Below are positions 17,837 through 26,029 of a stretch of 48,302 nucleotides of DNA, piece by piece. Each line of letters opens with the position of its first letter. The stretch's first letter is position 1. Below the pieces are notes generated by a model that was given only the letters and a program-made list of their open reading frames with translations, was not told the DNA's origin and did not search any database. The position numbers were made by a program, and so were the translations under genes. This DNA is from Microvirga sp. KLBC 81 (GTDB lineage Bacteria > Pseudomonadota > Alphaproteobacteria > Rhizobiales > Beijerinckiaceae): NCBI RefSeq assembly GCF_003075415.1, contig NZ_QDAH01000044.1, positions 1 through 48,302 on the forward strand, given 5' to 3'.

Positions 17837-18221
17837 ATGGCCCATAAGTTCAAGACTTCGATACAGCCAGCCGGGGCATCAGTTCGCCTCCTCATGCCCA
17901 GGAACCTGGGATCGCGGTTATCCACCAGGGAAGCGCCGGTCGATACCAGTCGGTCACCGAATGCATTCTCCGGAAGGATGTCTGTCGCGTTGGGGCTCGG
18001 CCCGGAGAGGGTAGGCTCGGCCAGCCTCCACCTCTACACCGGAAGGGTAGATTTTAGTAAAATTTTTTATAGAATACCTCAATCGGATGAGGAACATTCG
18101 AAAAACGTTCTAACCGACACGTGAGAAATCTTATATCGTTCGAGGTGGTTAGCCCCGCCGATACATTTGGATCGCGATTCTGATTTGCTCATCGGGTGGT
18201 TCCAAATGTCTAAGAACGAAA
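17837..18221 (+). promoter_or_regulatory. Leader region of LacI-2 with AT-rich promoter segment and an operator-like box
   Basis: The segment 18050-18080 is AT-rich (TTTTAGTAAAATTTTTTATA), unlike its surroundings, and suits a promoter. GAAAAACGTTC at 18100-18110 resembles a half of the AAACGTTT operators found elsewhere. No second box at 14 bases is clear. Nothing else was recognised in the 385 bases. Confidence 0.4.
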
Positions 18222-19355
18222 ATGTCCAAGGGTAGACGGGATATGGATCTCAATGACGAGGTGGATGGTTCCGAGAGAAAGCGCGCCACCATTCACGACG
18301 TCGCGCGTGAATGCGGTGTATCCGTCTCGACCGTTTCCAATGCTCTTGCGGGAAAGACCAACGTCAGCGAGGAGACCAAGCAGCGCGTTCTCGCGGCGGC
18401 CGCCAAGCTCGGCTACCGGGCATCGAAGTTCGCCCGCTCCTTGCGGATGCAGCGCAGTTTCACGATCGGCGTTCTTATCGCGGATGTCGCCAACCCCGCC
18501 TCGCCCGATTTCGTGCGCGGGATCGAGGATGTCGCCTTCCGCGAGCACTGCACGCTCCTTCTGTGCAACACGGATGGCGACGAGGGAAGGCAGATTGCTC
18601 ATATGCGCTCGCTCCTCGACCAGCAAGTTGACGGCATGGTCCTGATCTCACAGCATTGCGAGGGGGAGGCGGTGCGCCAGCTTCTGTCCGCCGGGACGCC
18701 CTTCGTCCTGCTGCAACGGCGGTCGCACCGCTACGCGGATGACTATGTGGGCGCGGACAATCTGACGAGCGTGATCGATGCCGTGAGGCATCTGACGGAT
18801 CTCGGGCATCGGCGCATCGCTTTCATCCGCGGGCCTCATGAATCGTCGACGGCGCAGGAACGGTTCGACGCTTACCTGCATGCGGTGCGCGTCTTCGGGC
18901 TCGACAATGATCCCAACTTGATCTTCTCCGGCAATTACAGCATCGAGGGCGGATATGCTGCCGCGATGCGCTTTCTGGAGCTTGATAAGCCGCCCACGGC
19001 GATCCTGGCGAGCAACGACATGAGCGCCATGGGCGTTCTCAACGCCGCTTCCGAGCGCCAAATAGAGGTGCCGGGTAATGTCTCGCTGATCGGCTTCGAT
19101 GACATCGCTCTGGCCTCTTTCTCCCGGATCAACCTGACGACCATTCACCTCCCAAAGCGCGACATGGGCGCTGCGGCGGCACAGTTGCTGATGAAGCGCA
19201 TCCAGAGCAAGGAGCCGCTTGAGCCGCAAACCCTCATCTTCCCAACCCGCCTTGTGGTTCGCGGCACCACGGGAATTGCGGCGAACGGAAAGCCGAAGGT
19301 CCGGGTTGCGGCCTTGTCGCGGCGCAGCGGAGAGGCAGCGCCGCTCGGCACCTGA
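18222..19355 (+). CDS. LacI-family transcriptional regulator (LacI-2)
   Basis: The 377-residue protein has the LacI DNA-binding motif at about residues 22-75 (ATIHDVARECGVSVSTVSNA) and a sugar-binding-type effector domain. It is a close paralogue of LacI-1, sharing SNALAGKTNVS, the FTIGVLIADV.NP stretch, CTLLLCNTDGDE and DGMVLISQHC. With nearly identical recognition helices the two may bind the same AAACGTTT boxes but answer to different ligands. It is not next to a transporter operon: a repeat follows it, then the convergent HAD/CaiB/LacI-3 group. An ATG at 18243 is an alternative start. Confidence 0.88.
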   Translation: MSKGRRDMDLNDEVDGSERKRATIHDVARECGVSVSTVSNALAGKTNVSEETKQRVLAAAAKLGYRASKFARSLRMQRSFTIGVLIADVANPASPDFVRGIEDVAFREHCTLLLCNTDGDEGRQIAHMRSLLDQQVDGMVLISQHCEGEAVRQLLSAGTPFVLLQRRSHRYADDYVGADNLTSVIDAVRHLTDLGHRRIAFIRGPHESSTAQERFDAYLHAVRVFGLDNDPNLIFSGNYSIEGGYAAAMRFLELDKPPTAILASNDMSAMGVLNAASERQIEVPGNVSLIGFDDIALASFSRINLTTIHLPKRDMGAAAAQLLMKRIQSKEPLEPQTLIFPTRLVVRGTTGIAANGKPKVRVAALSRRSGEAAPLGT

Positions 19356-19362
19356 TCTTTTG

Positions 19363-19480
19363 CTAGCGCATCGTGCGGAAAAGTGGACCCGGTTTTACGC
19401 TTCAACGATGCGCTCTCTAGAGAAGGGAGCATCGGATTGTTCCCAAAAGTGCAAGTCCACTTTTGGGTCCGATGCTCTAG
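19363..19480 (+). repeat. Palindromic intergenic repeat, copy E
   Basis: Begins CTAGCGCATCGTGCGGAAAA and ends GATGCTCTAG. It closely resembles copy B1, with the CCAAAAGTGCAAGTCCACTT hairpin near the right end. It fills the gap between convergent LacI-2 and HAD genes, overlapping the last codons of the HAD gene by four bases. Confidence 0.8.
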
Positions 19481-20151
19481 ACGGTCGGGGTGGCGAGCCT
19501 CGGCCACTCGGCATGGAGGCTCGCGAGGTCTGGGTAGATGGTCGTTCCTGGAGGAAACAGGTTCTCATCCCTCGGAGCAACGATCCCGATGAATTGAGTG
19601 CCGGCAGACTCTGCTGCCTCGAGCTCCGTTATGGCATCGCCAATCGCCAGGATAGTCGCGGGATCATAACCTTCATTTTCAACGATGCTCCGAAAAGCAT
19701 CGATTTTGCGCATTGGAGAACCGATCACGGATCTGAAGAAGCGGGTCAGGTCCCGCTGTTCGAGAATCCTGACAAGATCCTCGTGCAGGGTGCCGGAGAC
19801 GAGGTGGAGCGGGATCTTGCCATGAAGGGTCGTCAGGAAGGGCAGGGCGCCCGGCAGGTAGCCGCAAGCCTCGATCTCAGCCGCCAGAAATTCACCATAT
19901 AGCCGGGACAACCGGGCAACGCTCTCCGGGGTGGGCTCCCGGTCGAAGAGAGTACGTTCGAAATAGGTGAACTTTTCTCCGCGTCCGACACCTCCATGAA
20001 GCGCCTGATACTCGCGAATGTGAGCCTTCTGCTCTTCGCTGGGTTGATCGCCGTAGCATCGCACGAACAGCTCTGTCTTGAGCGAGACGGAGTCGAGAAT
20101 GACTCCGTCAAAATCGAATATAATGCCACGGATATCGGCAGGCTTGCGCAT
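19477..20151 (-). CDS. HAD-superfamily hydrolase, probable sugar phosphatase
   Basis: The 224-residue product has the four HAD motifs: DFDGVILDS near residue 12 (nucleophile Asp), HLVSGT near 117, the GSPMRKIDA lysine segment near 143, and AIGDAITELEAA near 169. A helical cap lies between motifs I and II, as in beta-phosphoglucomutase-like phosphatases. AGGAAAGCGG precedes the ATG. It is the last gene of the minus-strand group LacI-3, CaiB, HAD, 30 bases after CaiB. A role dephosphorylating a sugar phosphate or phosphoglycolate-like by-product is likely but not shown. Confidence 0.82.
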   Translation of the reverse strand: MRKPADIRGIIFDFDGVILDSVSLKTELFVRCYGDQPSEEQKAHIREYQALHGGVGRGEKFTYFERTLFDREPTPESVARLSRLYGEFLAAEIEACGYLPGALPFLTTLHGKIPLHLVSGTLHEDLVRILEQRDLTRFFRSVIGSPMRKIDAFRSIVENEGYDPATILAIGDAITELEAAESAGTQFIGIVAPRDENLFPPGTTIYPDLASLHAEWPRLATPTV

Positions 20152-20181
20152 ACCGCTTTCCTTTCTGCGGGATTGCAGGCC

Positions 20182-21378
20182 TCAGATCGCGCCCGCCGCT
20201 TCCAATTGTGCGATTCGCCGCTCGTCATAGCCCGCCCACTCGGCAAGAACCTCGTGCGTGTGCTCGCCGACGGATGGTGGCGGGCGACGGATGGCACCGG
20301 GCGTTTCGGACAGATTGACGGTAACACCATGCATGGGCAGCTTGCCAATCGTCGGGTGGTCGATCTCGATGATCTGCTTGCGATGGTGAAGCTGAGGGTT
20401 ATTCACGACATCGCTGATCCGGGCCACCTTCGCACAGGGCACGCCCGCCTCGTCCATCATCCGGACCACATCTTCCGACGTATGGGCAGCCACGAAGGCT
20501 GCGACCTCCGCCTCGATAGCATCGACATTCTGCATGCGGGCTGCTGCCGACGAGAAACGCGGGTCGCCCAGGAGGTGTTCGAGGCCAGCCTTCTTGGCAA
20601 AGCGGGGGAAGAGCGTGTCGTTACCGGTCGAAATATGGACCCACTCGCCGTCGGCAGCCTGGAAGTTGTTGGCAGGAGCAGTGTAACGGTCCCGGCTGCC
20701 GTTGCGGGTCGCTTCACGGCCGAGGAGCAGATATTCGGGAATCGCGGTCATCAGGAACGACACGGCGCTGTCCATCAGCGAGACGTCGACGACCTGCCCC
20801 AGACCCGTTGTCTCGCGTGCCCTCAAAGCATTCAGGGCACCGATCGTGGCGTAAAGGCCCGTGGTGAAATCAACCAAGAACGTGCCCGCCATCGTTGGGC
20901 GTCCGTCGGCCGGCCCCGTCATGGACATGAGACCACTCGATGCCTGCGCAATGACATCGAAGCAAGGCCTGCGCGCATGGGGGCCATCCTGACCGAAGCC
21001 GGAAATGCGGACCACGATCAGGCGTGGATTGAGGGTATGGAGGGTCTCCCAGTCGAGGCCCATGGCCTCCAGCGTTCCCGGGCGGAAATTTTCGACGAGA
21101 ATATCGGCCTTGGCCGCCAGATCCTTCAGAATCGCGATGGAGTCGGGGTGTCTGTAATCAAGTGCGAGGCCGCGTTTGTTGCGGTTGTACATCATCACGT
21201 ACAGGCTTTCGCCTGCGACCTTTGGCTCGATCGTGCGCGTATCTTCGCCAAGACCCTTTCGCTCGACCTTGATGACGTCGGCCCCCATATCGCCGAGCTG
21301 CATGGCGCAGAAAGGGCCCGCAATGAAGCGGGAGAGATCCAAAACGCGTATATCCTTGAGGGGTGCCTGATTTGTCAT
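20182..21378 (-). CDS. CaiB/BaiF (class III) CoA-transferase
   Basis: The 398-residue protein shows the family's start LDLSRFIAGPFCAMQLGDMG, the RNKRGLALDY segment, ENFRPGTLEAMG near residue 105, and FLVDFTTGLYA near residue 170 carrying the aspartate that forms the acyl-CoA anhydride intermediate in formyl-CoA transferase. Class III enzymes move CoA between carboxylic acids without ATP. It lies 33 bases downstream of LacI-3. It is one of three such genes here, all alike enough to suggest duplication. Since no CoA ligase is present, these may be the route by which the imported compounds' acids receive CoA. Confidence 0.87.
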   Translation of the reverse strand: MTNQAPLKDIRVLDLSRFIAGPFCAMQLGDMGADVIKVERKGLGEDTRTIEPKVAGESLYVMMYNRNKRGLALDYRHPDSIAILKDLAAKADILVENFRPGTLEAMGLDWETLHTLNPRLIVVRISGFGQDGPHARRPCFDVIAQASSGLMSMTGPADGRPTMAGTFLVDFTTGLYATIGALNALRARETTGLGQVVDVSLMDSAVSFLMTAIPEYLLLGREATRNGSRDRYTAPANNFQAADGEWVHISTGNDTLFPRFAKKAGLEHLLGDPRFSSAAARMQNVDAIEAEVAAFVAAHTSEDVVRMMDEAGVPCAKVARISDVVNNPQLHHRKQIIEIDHPTIGKLPMHGVTVNLSETPGAIRRPPPSVGEHTHEVLAEWAGYDERRIAQLEAAGAI

Positions 21379-21411
21379 TGTTGGTTTCTCGATGAAAGTA
21401 AGCCAGGTCGG

Positions 21412-22530
21412 TTACGGATGAACTTGCGAGGTCGGCTTCCAGCGGTTCCGAAGGTAGGCGTTGAGATCCTGCTCCGAGAAGCGGCCGAGGGTTCTCTTTC
21501 GCCGCGCCGGGGGGGCGATGGATGCGCGAGCAACGAGCTGAGTTGGCAGGACGACATGACAGGGAGGGCAGTTGCCGCTGTCGAATCTCCCAATGAGCCT
21601 GAGGCCGATCGCTTTGCCGATCTCACTGGCAGGTTGCCGAATGGTCGAGAGTGCGATCTGCGGGAAAGAGGACACGAAGATGTCGTCAAATCCTATGACG
21701 GACAGGTCGCCGGGAATGCAGATCCCCATCTGAACCGCAATATCCAGCACAGCGCAGGCCATCAGGTCATTTGCTGCCAGAATGGCTGTTGGGCGCTTCT
21801 TGATGGACAACAGGCGATGAGCGGCCTTGAACCCGCTCATCAGAGTATAGTCCCCGGGGCAAACGAGCGCGGGATCGGAGTCCAGGCCGAGCTCCTGCAC
21901 AGCTTGCCGATATCCATCCAAGCGCTCTTGCGCGGCTGAGGATTGCTCTGGTCCCTCGATGAATCCGATCCGGCGATGGCCGAGCGCAGCCAGATGCCGG
22001 AGCGCTGCCATACTGCCTCCGTGGTTGTCCATCCCGATGTAATCGAGATCCAGTCCCGCAGCCTTTCTGTGAGTCAGGACAATGGGGGGGCAGAGCTCGA
22101 CCAGACGTTCGAACTCCTCCCCGCCAACGGGCTGGGATATCATGACAAGAGCATCGACATCGCGCTTGGCAAAAGTCTGGGCGGCGATCAGAAAACGCTC
22201 CCTGCTTCCTTCCGTGCTGGCCAGAAGCGTTGCGAATCCGGACGCGGCCATGACGCTATCCAGGCCTTTGACGATGTCGCCGAAAATCGGATTGGCGATG
22301 TCCGGCAGCAGCACTCCGATGGTGAACGTCCGGCGCTCCCGCAACGCTCGTGCAACCGGAGAGGCAACGTAATTCATAGCTTTGCATTGAGCGAGGATGC
22401 GCTTGCGGGTTTCTTCGGCGACAACCGGCTTCCCGCGCAAAGCATTGGACACCGTGGAGGGGGCAAGCTTGAGCTCACGGGCGACGTCAATGATCGTGAC
22501 CTGCGGCTTTCTGGAATTCCTCACCTTCAT
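21412..22530 (-). CDS. LacI-family transcriptional regulator (LacI-3)
   Basis: The start at 22530 follows AAGGACGAGAGG, giving 372 residues; the frame 45 bases longer lacks a site. The helix-turn-helix is VTIIDVARELKLAPSTVSNA, followed by FTIGVLLPDIANP and an effector domain ending GDLSVIGFDDIFVSSFP. A basic tail of about 40 residues follows the usual LacI end. It is divergent from module B, and the paired boxes at 22593-22621 lie between them, so control of both directions is likely. It heads the group with CaiB and HAD. Confidence 0.88.
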   Translation of the reverse strand: MKVRNSRKPQVTIIDVARELKLAPSTVSNALRGKPVVAEETRKRILAQCKAMNYVASPVARALRERRTFTIGVLLPDIANPIFGDIVKGLDSVMAASGFATLLASTEGSRERFLIAAQTFAKRDVDALVMISQPVGGEEFERLVELCPPIVLTHRKAAGLDLDYIGMDNHGGSMAALRHLAALGHRRIGFIEGPEQSSAAQERLDGYRQAVQELGLDSDPALVCPGDYTLMSGFKAAHRLLSIKKRPTAILAANDLMACAVLDIAVQMGICIPGDLSVIGFDDIFVSSFPQIALSTIRQPASEIGKAIGLRLIGRFDSGNCPPCHVVLPTQLVARASIAPPARRKRTLGRFSEQDLNAYLRNRWKPTSQVHP

Positions 22531-22592
22531 CCTCTCGTCCTTCAAGGAAGGCGCGGTTCGAACCGCCCCGCACAAATTTTCATTAGCACGAA

Positions 22593-22621
22593 ATAAAAAC
22601 GTTTGCCAAAAACGTTTTTAT
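22593..22621. promoter_or_regulatory. LacI-type double operator between LacI-3 and module B
   Basis: ATAAAAACGTTT and AAAACGTTTTTAT face each other in a near-perfect 29-base dyad centred at 22607. The two CG centres are 13 bases apart, one less than at the other sites. The location suits autorepression of LacI-3 and control of the permease-led operon. Confidence 0.7.
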
Positions 22622-23107
22622 AGATAATTTGAATTCAAGGGCGCCGAGGCAGAGCCATGAGAGCGCCCATTCATGGAATCGAGACGCTCAAGACTCTGCG
22701 GGTTGCCGGACCGCGGCCCGGATAGGTGCGCCCTGTCGGGAGGGAGTGCCGGAGAACGGAGATCCTGCTCGTCTTACAAGGTGTCGGCGCGCCGCGGGGC
22801 GCCAGGATGTGTGCTCTGCCGTAAGGCCGAGGTGTTGGAGCGGGAGAAGATATGCTGCGCGGGCAAGTCTATGGAAGGCAGGCTTCTGGCTGCGTCGGAT
22901 ACGGCCAGCGCTCCGAGCTTGGCCGGTTCTTCGCCGATGCCGTCGGGTCCGGCTGTCCTCAGTCCGTTCTTAGGGCTGATGGACCCGCCTCATGCGCGGC
23001 CGCTGCCGGGTTCCCGCAATCGGGAATCCGGTCCCTCGGCCTCCGGGCGCCAAAGATACCAGCAGGCCGGTTCCCGGCTGTCGTTCGCTGATTTAGGGAG
23101 AATATCA
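22622..23107 (+). other. Long leader or gene-free region before module B permease
   Basis: About 490 bases separate the operator from the permease ATG. A frame stays open through much of it, in phase with the permease, but its translation has no family resemblance and is rich in Arg, Ser and Gly. An 11-base-pair hairpin (23006-23016 with 23021-23031, CAAT loop, one G-T pair) lies about 75 bases before the start. No riboswitch class was recognised. Confidence 0.45.
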
Positions 23108-24121
23108 ATGTCCAAGAATCCGCCTGCAACCAGCTTTACGCCAGGGCTGCCCCCGAGTGATCTCTCTCTCATGGGCCGCGCTCGCGCGCTTCTCCTGCAG
23201 AATGTTGCAGTGACCGGCCTCATCGTCCTCGTCATCATTTCCGCTCTTCTGTCTCCGCATTTTCTGACTGCCGACAATATCTTCAATGTCTTCCGGCAAT
23301 GGACGATGGTGGGGCTGATCGCGGTGGGTCTGACTTTCGTGATCATCTCTGGCGGCATCGATCTTTCCGGCGGATCGATCCTTGCGCTCTCCGCTGTCGT
23401 TGGTGCCGTCGTCGCTCCACATATCGGTACATTCGGCATGGTCGGCGTCGTGCTGCTGGTCGGTGCGGTCTGCGGATATGTCAACGGTGCCGTGATCACG
23501 TGGGGCAAGGTACCGCCCTTTGTGGCAACGCTCGGCATGATGACCGTAGCCCGCGGTCTCGCCTTGATCATCAGCGAGGGACGAACCATTCCGACGCAGC
23601 TTGCCCCCGACTTCGTCTATTGGTTCGGGCGCGGCTATATCGGCGTGGTGCCAGCACCCGTCATCCTGACCGGCCTAGTCTTCATCTTCGCGGCTGTCGC
23701 ACTGAAGTATACGACTTTCGGGCGTTTCGTCTGCCTCGTCGGTGACAATCCTGTCGGCGCACACCGGTCGGGCATCAATGTCGATGGCATGAAACGCAGC
23801 GTCTATACCCTGCATGGCGTTCTGGCTGCGCTGGCTGGTCTTCTGTTCCTCGGTCGCCTCGGCGTTGGCGAGCCGACCGCAGGCATGCTGTTCGAACTTT
23901 CAGGCATCGCAGCCGTGGTGATCGGTGGCACTCCCTTCACCGGAGGTATCGGCAGCATCGGCCTCAGCTTCGTTGGACTGATGGTGATCGGCCTCACCTA
24001 CAACATTCTGAACCTGCTCTCCGTTTCGCCATACGCACAGGACGTCGCGCGAGGCGTGATCATCGTCATTGCCGTCATGTTCAGCATTCGCCGAATGGGA
24101 ACAGGCAAAGCCCGGCGCTGA
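23108..24121 (+). CDS. Ribose-type ABC transporter permease, module B
   Basis: The start at 23108 follows AGGGAG and gives 337 residues. RbsC-family signatures are present: VGLTFVIISGGIDLSGGSIL, VARGLALIISEGRTIP, VGDNPVGAHRSGINV, and VVIGGTPFTGGIGSIG. Eight to ten membrane segments are expected. It leads the operon permease, binding protein, ATPase, ThDP enzyme, DhaK, DhaL. A hairpin separates it from the binding-protein gene. Confidence 0.88.
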   Translation: MSKNPPATSFTPGLPPSDLSLMGRARALLLQNVAVTGLIVLVIISALLSPHFLTADNIFNVFRQWTMVGLIAVGLTFVIISGGIDLSGGSILALSAVVGAVVAPHIGTFGMVGVVLLVGAVCGYVNGAVITWGKVPPFVATLGMMTVARGLALIISEGRTIPTQLAPDFVYWFGRGYIGVVPAPVILTGLVFIFAAVALKYTTFGRFVCLVGDNPVGAHRSGINVDGMKRSVYTLHGVLAALAGLLFLGRLGVGEPTAGMLFELSGIAAVVIGGTPFTGGIGSIGLSFVGLMVIGLTYNILNLLSVSPYAQDVARGVIIVIAVMFSIRRMGTGKARR

Positions 24122-24138
24122 AGCGTCGCACAAAAGAG

Positions 24139-24158
24139 CCGGGCGATCCAACGCCCGG
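24139..24158 (+). other. Intercistronic hairpin before binding-protein gene of module B
   Basis: CCGGGCG and CGCCCGG form a 7-base-pair stem with a 6-base loop between permease and binding-protein genes. It may mark a processing point that separates the low-level permease message from the binding-protein message. Confidence 0.6.
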
Positions 24159-24183
24159 ACTTTCTCAAAGGAAGGAACCAACC

Positions 24184-25107
24184 ATGAAGCTTAAAACGCT
24201 AATCTGCTCTTTCACTGCCGGATGCGCTGCCATGGCACTGATGGCATCGTCTCCCTCCGCGCAGGAGAAGCTCAAGATCGGCCTCTCTCAGCCTAACGTC
24301 GAGCATCCCTACCGTGTGAGTGGCGTTGAGAAGGCCAAGGCTTGGGCGGCACAACATCCCGAGGTCGAGCTCACCATCGCCGATGGCCGCCGCGACAGCG
24401 CTGTTCAGCTCTCGTCGCTCGAAGATCTGATCACGCGCCGTGTCAATGTCATCGTCATGTCTCCAAATGACTCGGCCGCCTTGGCGCCGATTGCCGATTC
24501 TGCGAAGCGCGCAAAGATTCCGCTTGTCGTGTTCGATCGCAAGCTCGCCGTCGACCCGGACAGCTACGCCGCCTATATCGGCTCCGACAACGTGGAAATG
24601 GGACGGGTTTCCGCTCGCTTCATTGCCGAGAAGCTGGGCGGCAAAGGCAAAGTCATTCAGATCGAGGGCACGCCCGGCGCTTCGGCGACTATCGACCGCA
24701 AGCGCGGCTTCGAGGAAGAAATCGCCAAGTATCCTGGCATGAAGGTTGTTTCCTATGTCGGCCATTACCGCCTGCACGACTCCGTTGCGGTGATGGAAGA
24801 CGCCATTACGGCCCATCGCGATCTTGCTGCTGTTTATGCGCACAACGACTCCATGGCCCTGGGCGCAGCCCAGGTTCTGAGCGAGCGCAACATCAAGAAC
24901 ATCGTGACGGTCGGCATGGATGGTGCGAAGGAGGGTTGCGATGGCGTTGCTTCCGGCGCGCTCACCGGATCCGTCTATTATCCGACCATGTTCCCCGAGG
25001 CTCTCGATCTCGCCGTGAAGGTCTCCAAGGGCGAGGCGGTTCCGAAAAATACGGTTCTGCCGACGCCGATGATCACGGCCGAGAATCGAGCAAACTTCTG
25101 CAAGTGA
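24184..25107 (+). CDS. Sugar ABC transporter substrate-binding protein, module B
   Basis: The 307-residue product has a Sec signal peptide (about residues 1-27, ending SSPSAQ) and the type 1 PBP pattern: LKIGLSQPNVEHPYRVSG, VNVIVMSPNDSAALAP, IGSDNVEMGRVSARFI, IEGTPGASATIDRKRG and AVYAHNDSMALGAAQV. The last two match sugar-contacting loops in ribose-binding-type proteins. AAAGGAAGGAACC precedes the start. It works with the permease at 23108 and ATPase at 25167. A strong hairpin follows its stop. Confidence 0.88.
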   Translation: MKLKTLICSFTAGCAAMALMASSPSAQEKLKIGLSQPNVEHPYRVSGVEKAKAWAAQHPEVELTIADGRRDSAVQLSSLEDLITRRVNVIVMSPNDSAALAPIADSAKRAKIPLVVFDRKLAVDPDSYAAYIGSDNVEMGRVSARFIAEKLGGKGKVIQIEGTPGASATIDRKRGFEEEIAKYPGMKVVSYVGHYRLHDSVAVMEDAITAHRDLAAVYAHNDSMALGAAQVLSERNIKNIVTVGMDGAKEGCDGVASGALTGSVYYPTMFPEALDLAVKVSKGEAVPKNTVLPTPMITAENRANFCK

Positions 25108-25121
25108 TCCAAGTCCCCGGC

Positions 25122-25145
25122 GGCGGGCGGCGCCTGCCGCTCGCC
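25122..25145 (+). other. Intercistronic hairpin after binding-protein gene of module B
   Basis: GGCGGGCGGC and GCCGCTCGCC pair over nine of ten positions with a 4-base loop, starting 15 bases after the stop. It occupies the same place as the hairpins after the other binding-protein genes. Confidence 0.65.
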
Positions 25146-25166
25146 GACCATTCCAGGGAGGGAACG

Positions 25167-25916
25167 ATGTCCCCGCTACTGAAACTGAGCAATGTATCGA
25201 AATCCTTCGGCCCGGTGCGGGCGCTCTCTGACATCAGCTTTGAGCTGAACCCATCCGAGGTGGTAGCGCTTGTCGGTGACAATGGCGCCGGAAAATCGAC
25301 GCTGGTCAAGATCATCTCCGGGGCGCTGAGCCCCGATGCGGGACGCTTCTGGTTCGAGGGTTCTGAGGTTCAGATCCGCAAACCCGAGGATGCGCGTCGC
25401 CTGGGAATTGAGACGGTCTACCAAGATCTCGCGCTTTTCGATAATTCCAATGTAGCGGAGAACATCTTCGCCGGCCGCGAGATCGTCAAGCGCGTGATCG
25501 GCATTCCCTTTCTTCGCTCATCGGAGATGCATGCGCGATCCAAGGAACTGCTGAAGACGCTGAAGATCCATATCCAGTCGACCCACTACCCGGTGAAAGG
25601 CATGTCGGGCGGGCAGCGCCAGAGCGTCGCCATCGCCAGAGCCGTAGCCTTCGGACGCAAGGTCGTCATTCTCGATGAGCCCACTGCGGCTCTCGGTGTG
25701 CCGGAGCAGCAGAAGGTCCTCTCCTTGGTGCGGGATCTCAAGGAGCGCGGCTTCTCGATCATCATGATCAGCCACAATCTGCATCATATTTTCGAGATCT
25801 CCGACCGCATCCATGTCTTGCGCCAGGGCCGCACGGCAGGCGTTCGGGCAACGAAGGAAACGAGCCCGGACGATGTGGTGAAGCTGATCACGGGCGGGGA
25901 TCTCGTCCACCACTAG
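25167..25916 (+). CDS. Ribose/fructose-type ABC importer ATPase, single domain, module B
   Basis: The ATG at 25167 follows AGGGAGGGAACG and gives 249 residues. Walker A is GDNGAGKSTLV, the signature MSGGQRQSVAIA, and Walker B VVILDEPTAALG, with the H-loop ISHNLHH. It is a single ATPase module as in modules A and C. It completes the importer with the two genes upstream. Confidence 0.9.
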   Translation: MSPLLKLSNVSKSFGPVRALSDISFELNPSEVVALVGDNGAGKSTLVKIISGALSPDAGRFWFEGSEVQIRKPEDARRLGIETVYQDLALFDNSNVAENIFAGREIVKRVIGIPFLRSSEMHARSKELLKTLKIHIQSTHYPVKGMSGGQRQSVAIARAVAFGRKVVILDEPTAALGVPEQQKVLSLVRDLKERGFSIIMISHNLHHIFEISDRIHVLRQGRTAGVRATKETSPDDVVKLITGGDLVHH

Positions 25917-26029
25917 CTGCCTGAAGCCAAAGCCATTTCAGCCCGGTTTCCTGAAGGGGACACCTCCTTGAAGAAGCCAATTCTAACCAACCTGGCAAGA
26001 ATGCCAGATCTACACCCTGGAGAAATCCG

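Noticed and set aside
16438..17925. 495-residue minus-strand open frame
   Set aside because: It is the complement of the double-hotdog gene and a repeat copy, with no recognisable domain.
2596..19480. The repeat copies as a CRISPR array or insertion sequences
   Set aside because: Copies are dispersed, over 100 bases long, variable and palindromic, with no spacers and no transposase frame.
19996..21939. 647-residue plus-strand open frame
   Set aside because: It is antisense to the HAD, CaiB and LacI-3 genes, all of which have clear motifs on the minus strand.
22673..23107. N-terminal extension of the module B permease by 145 residues
   Set aside because: The extension has no similarity to permeases, while ATG 23108 has an AGGGAG site and gives the normal family length.
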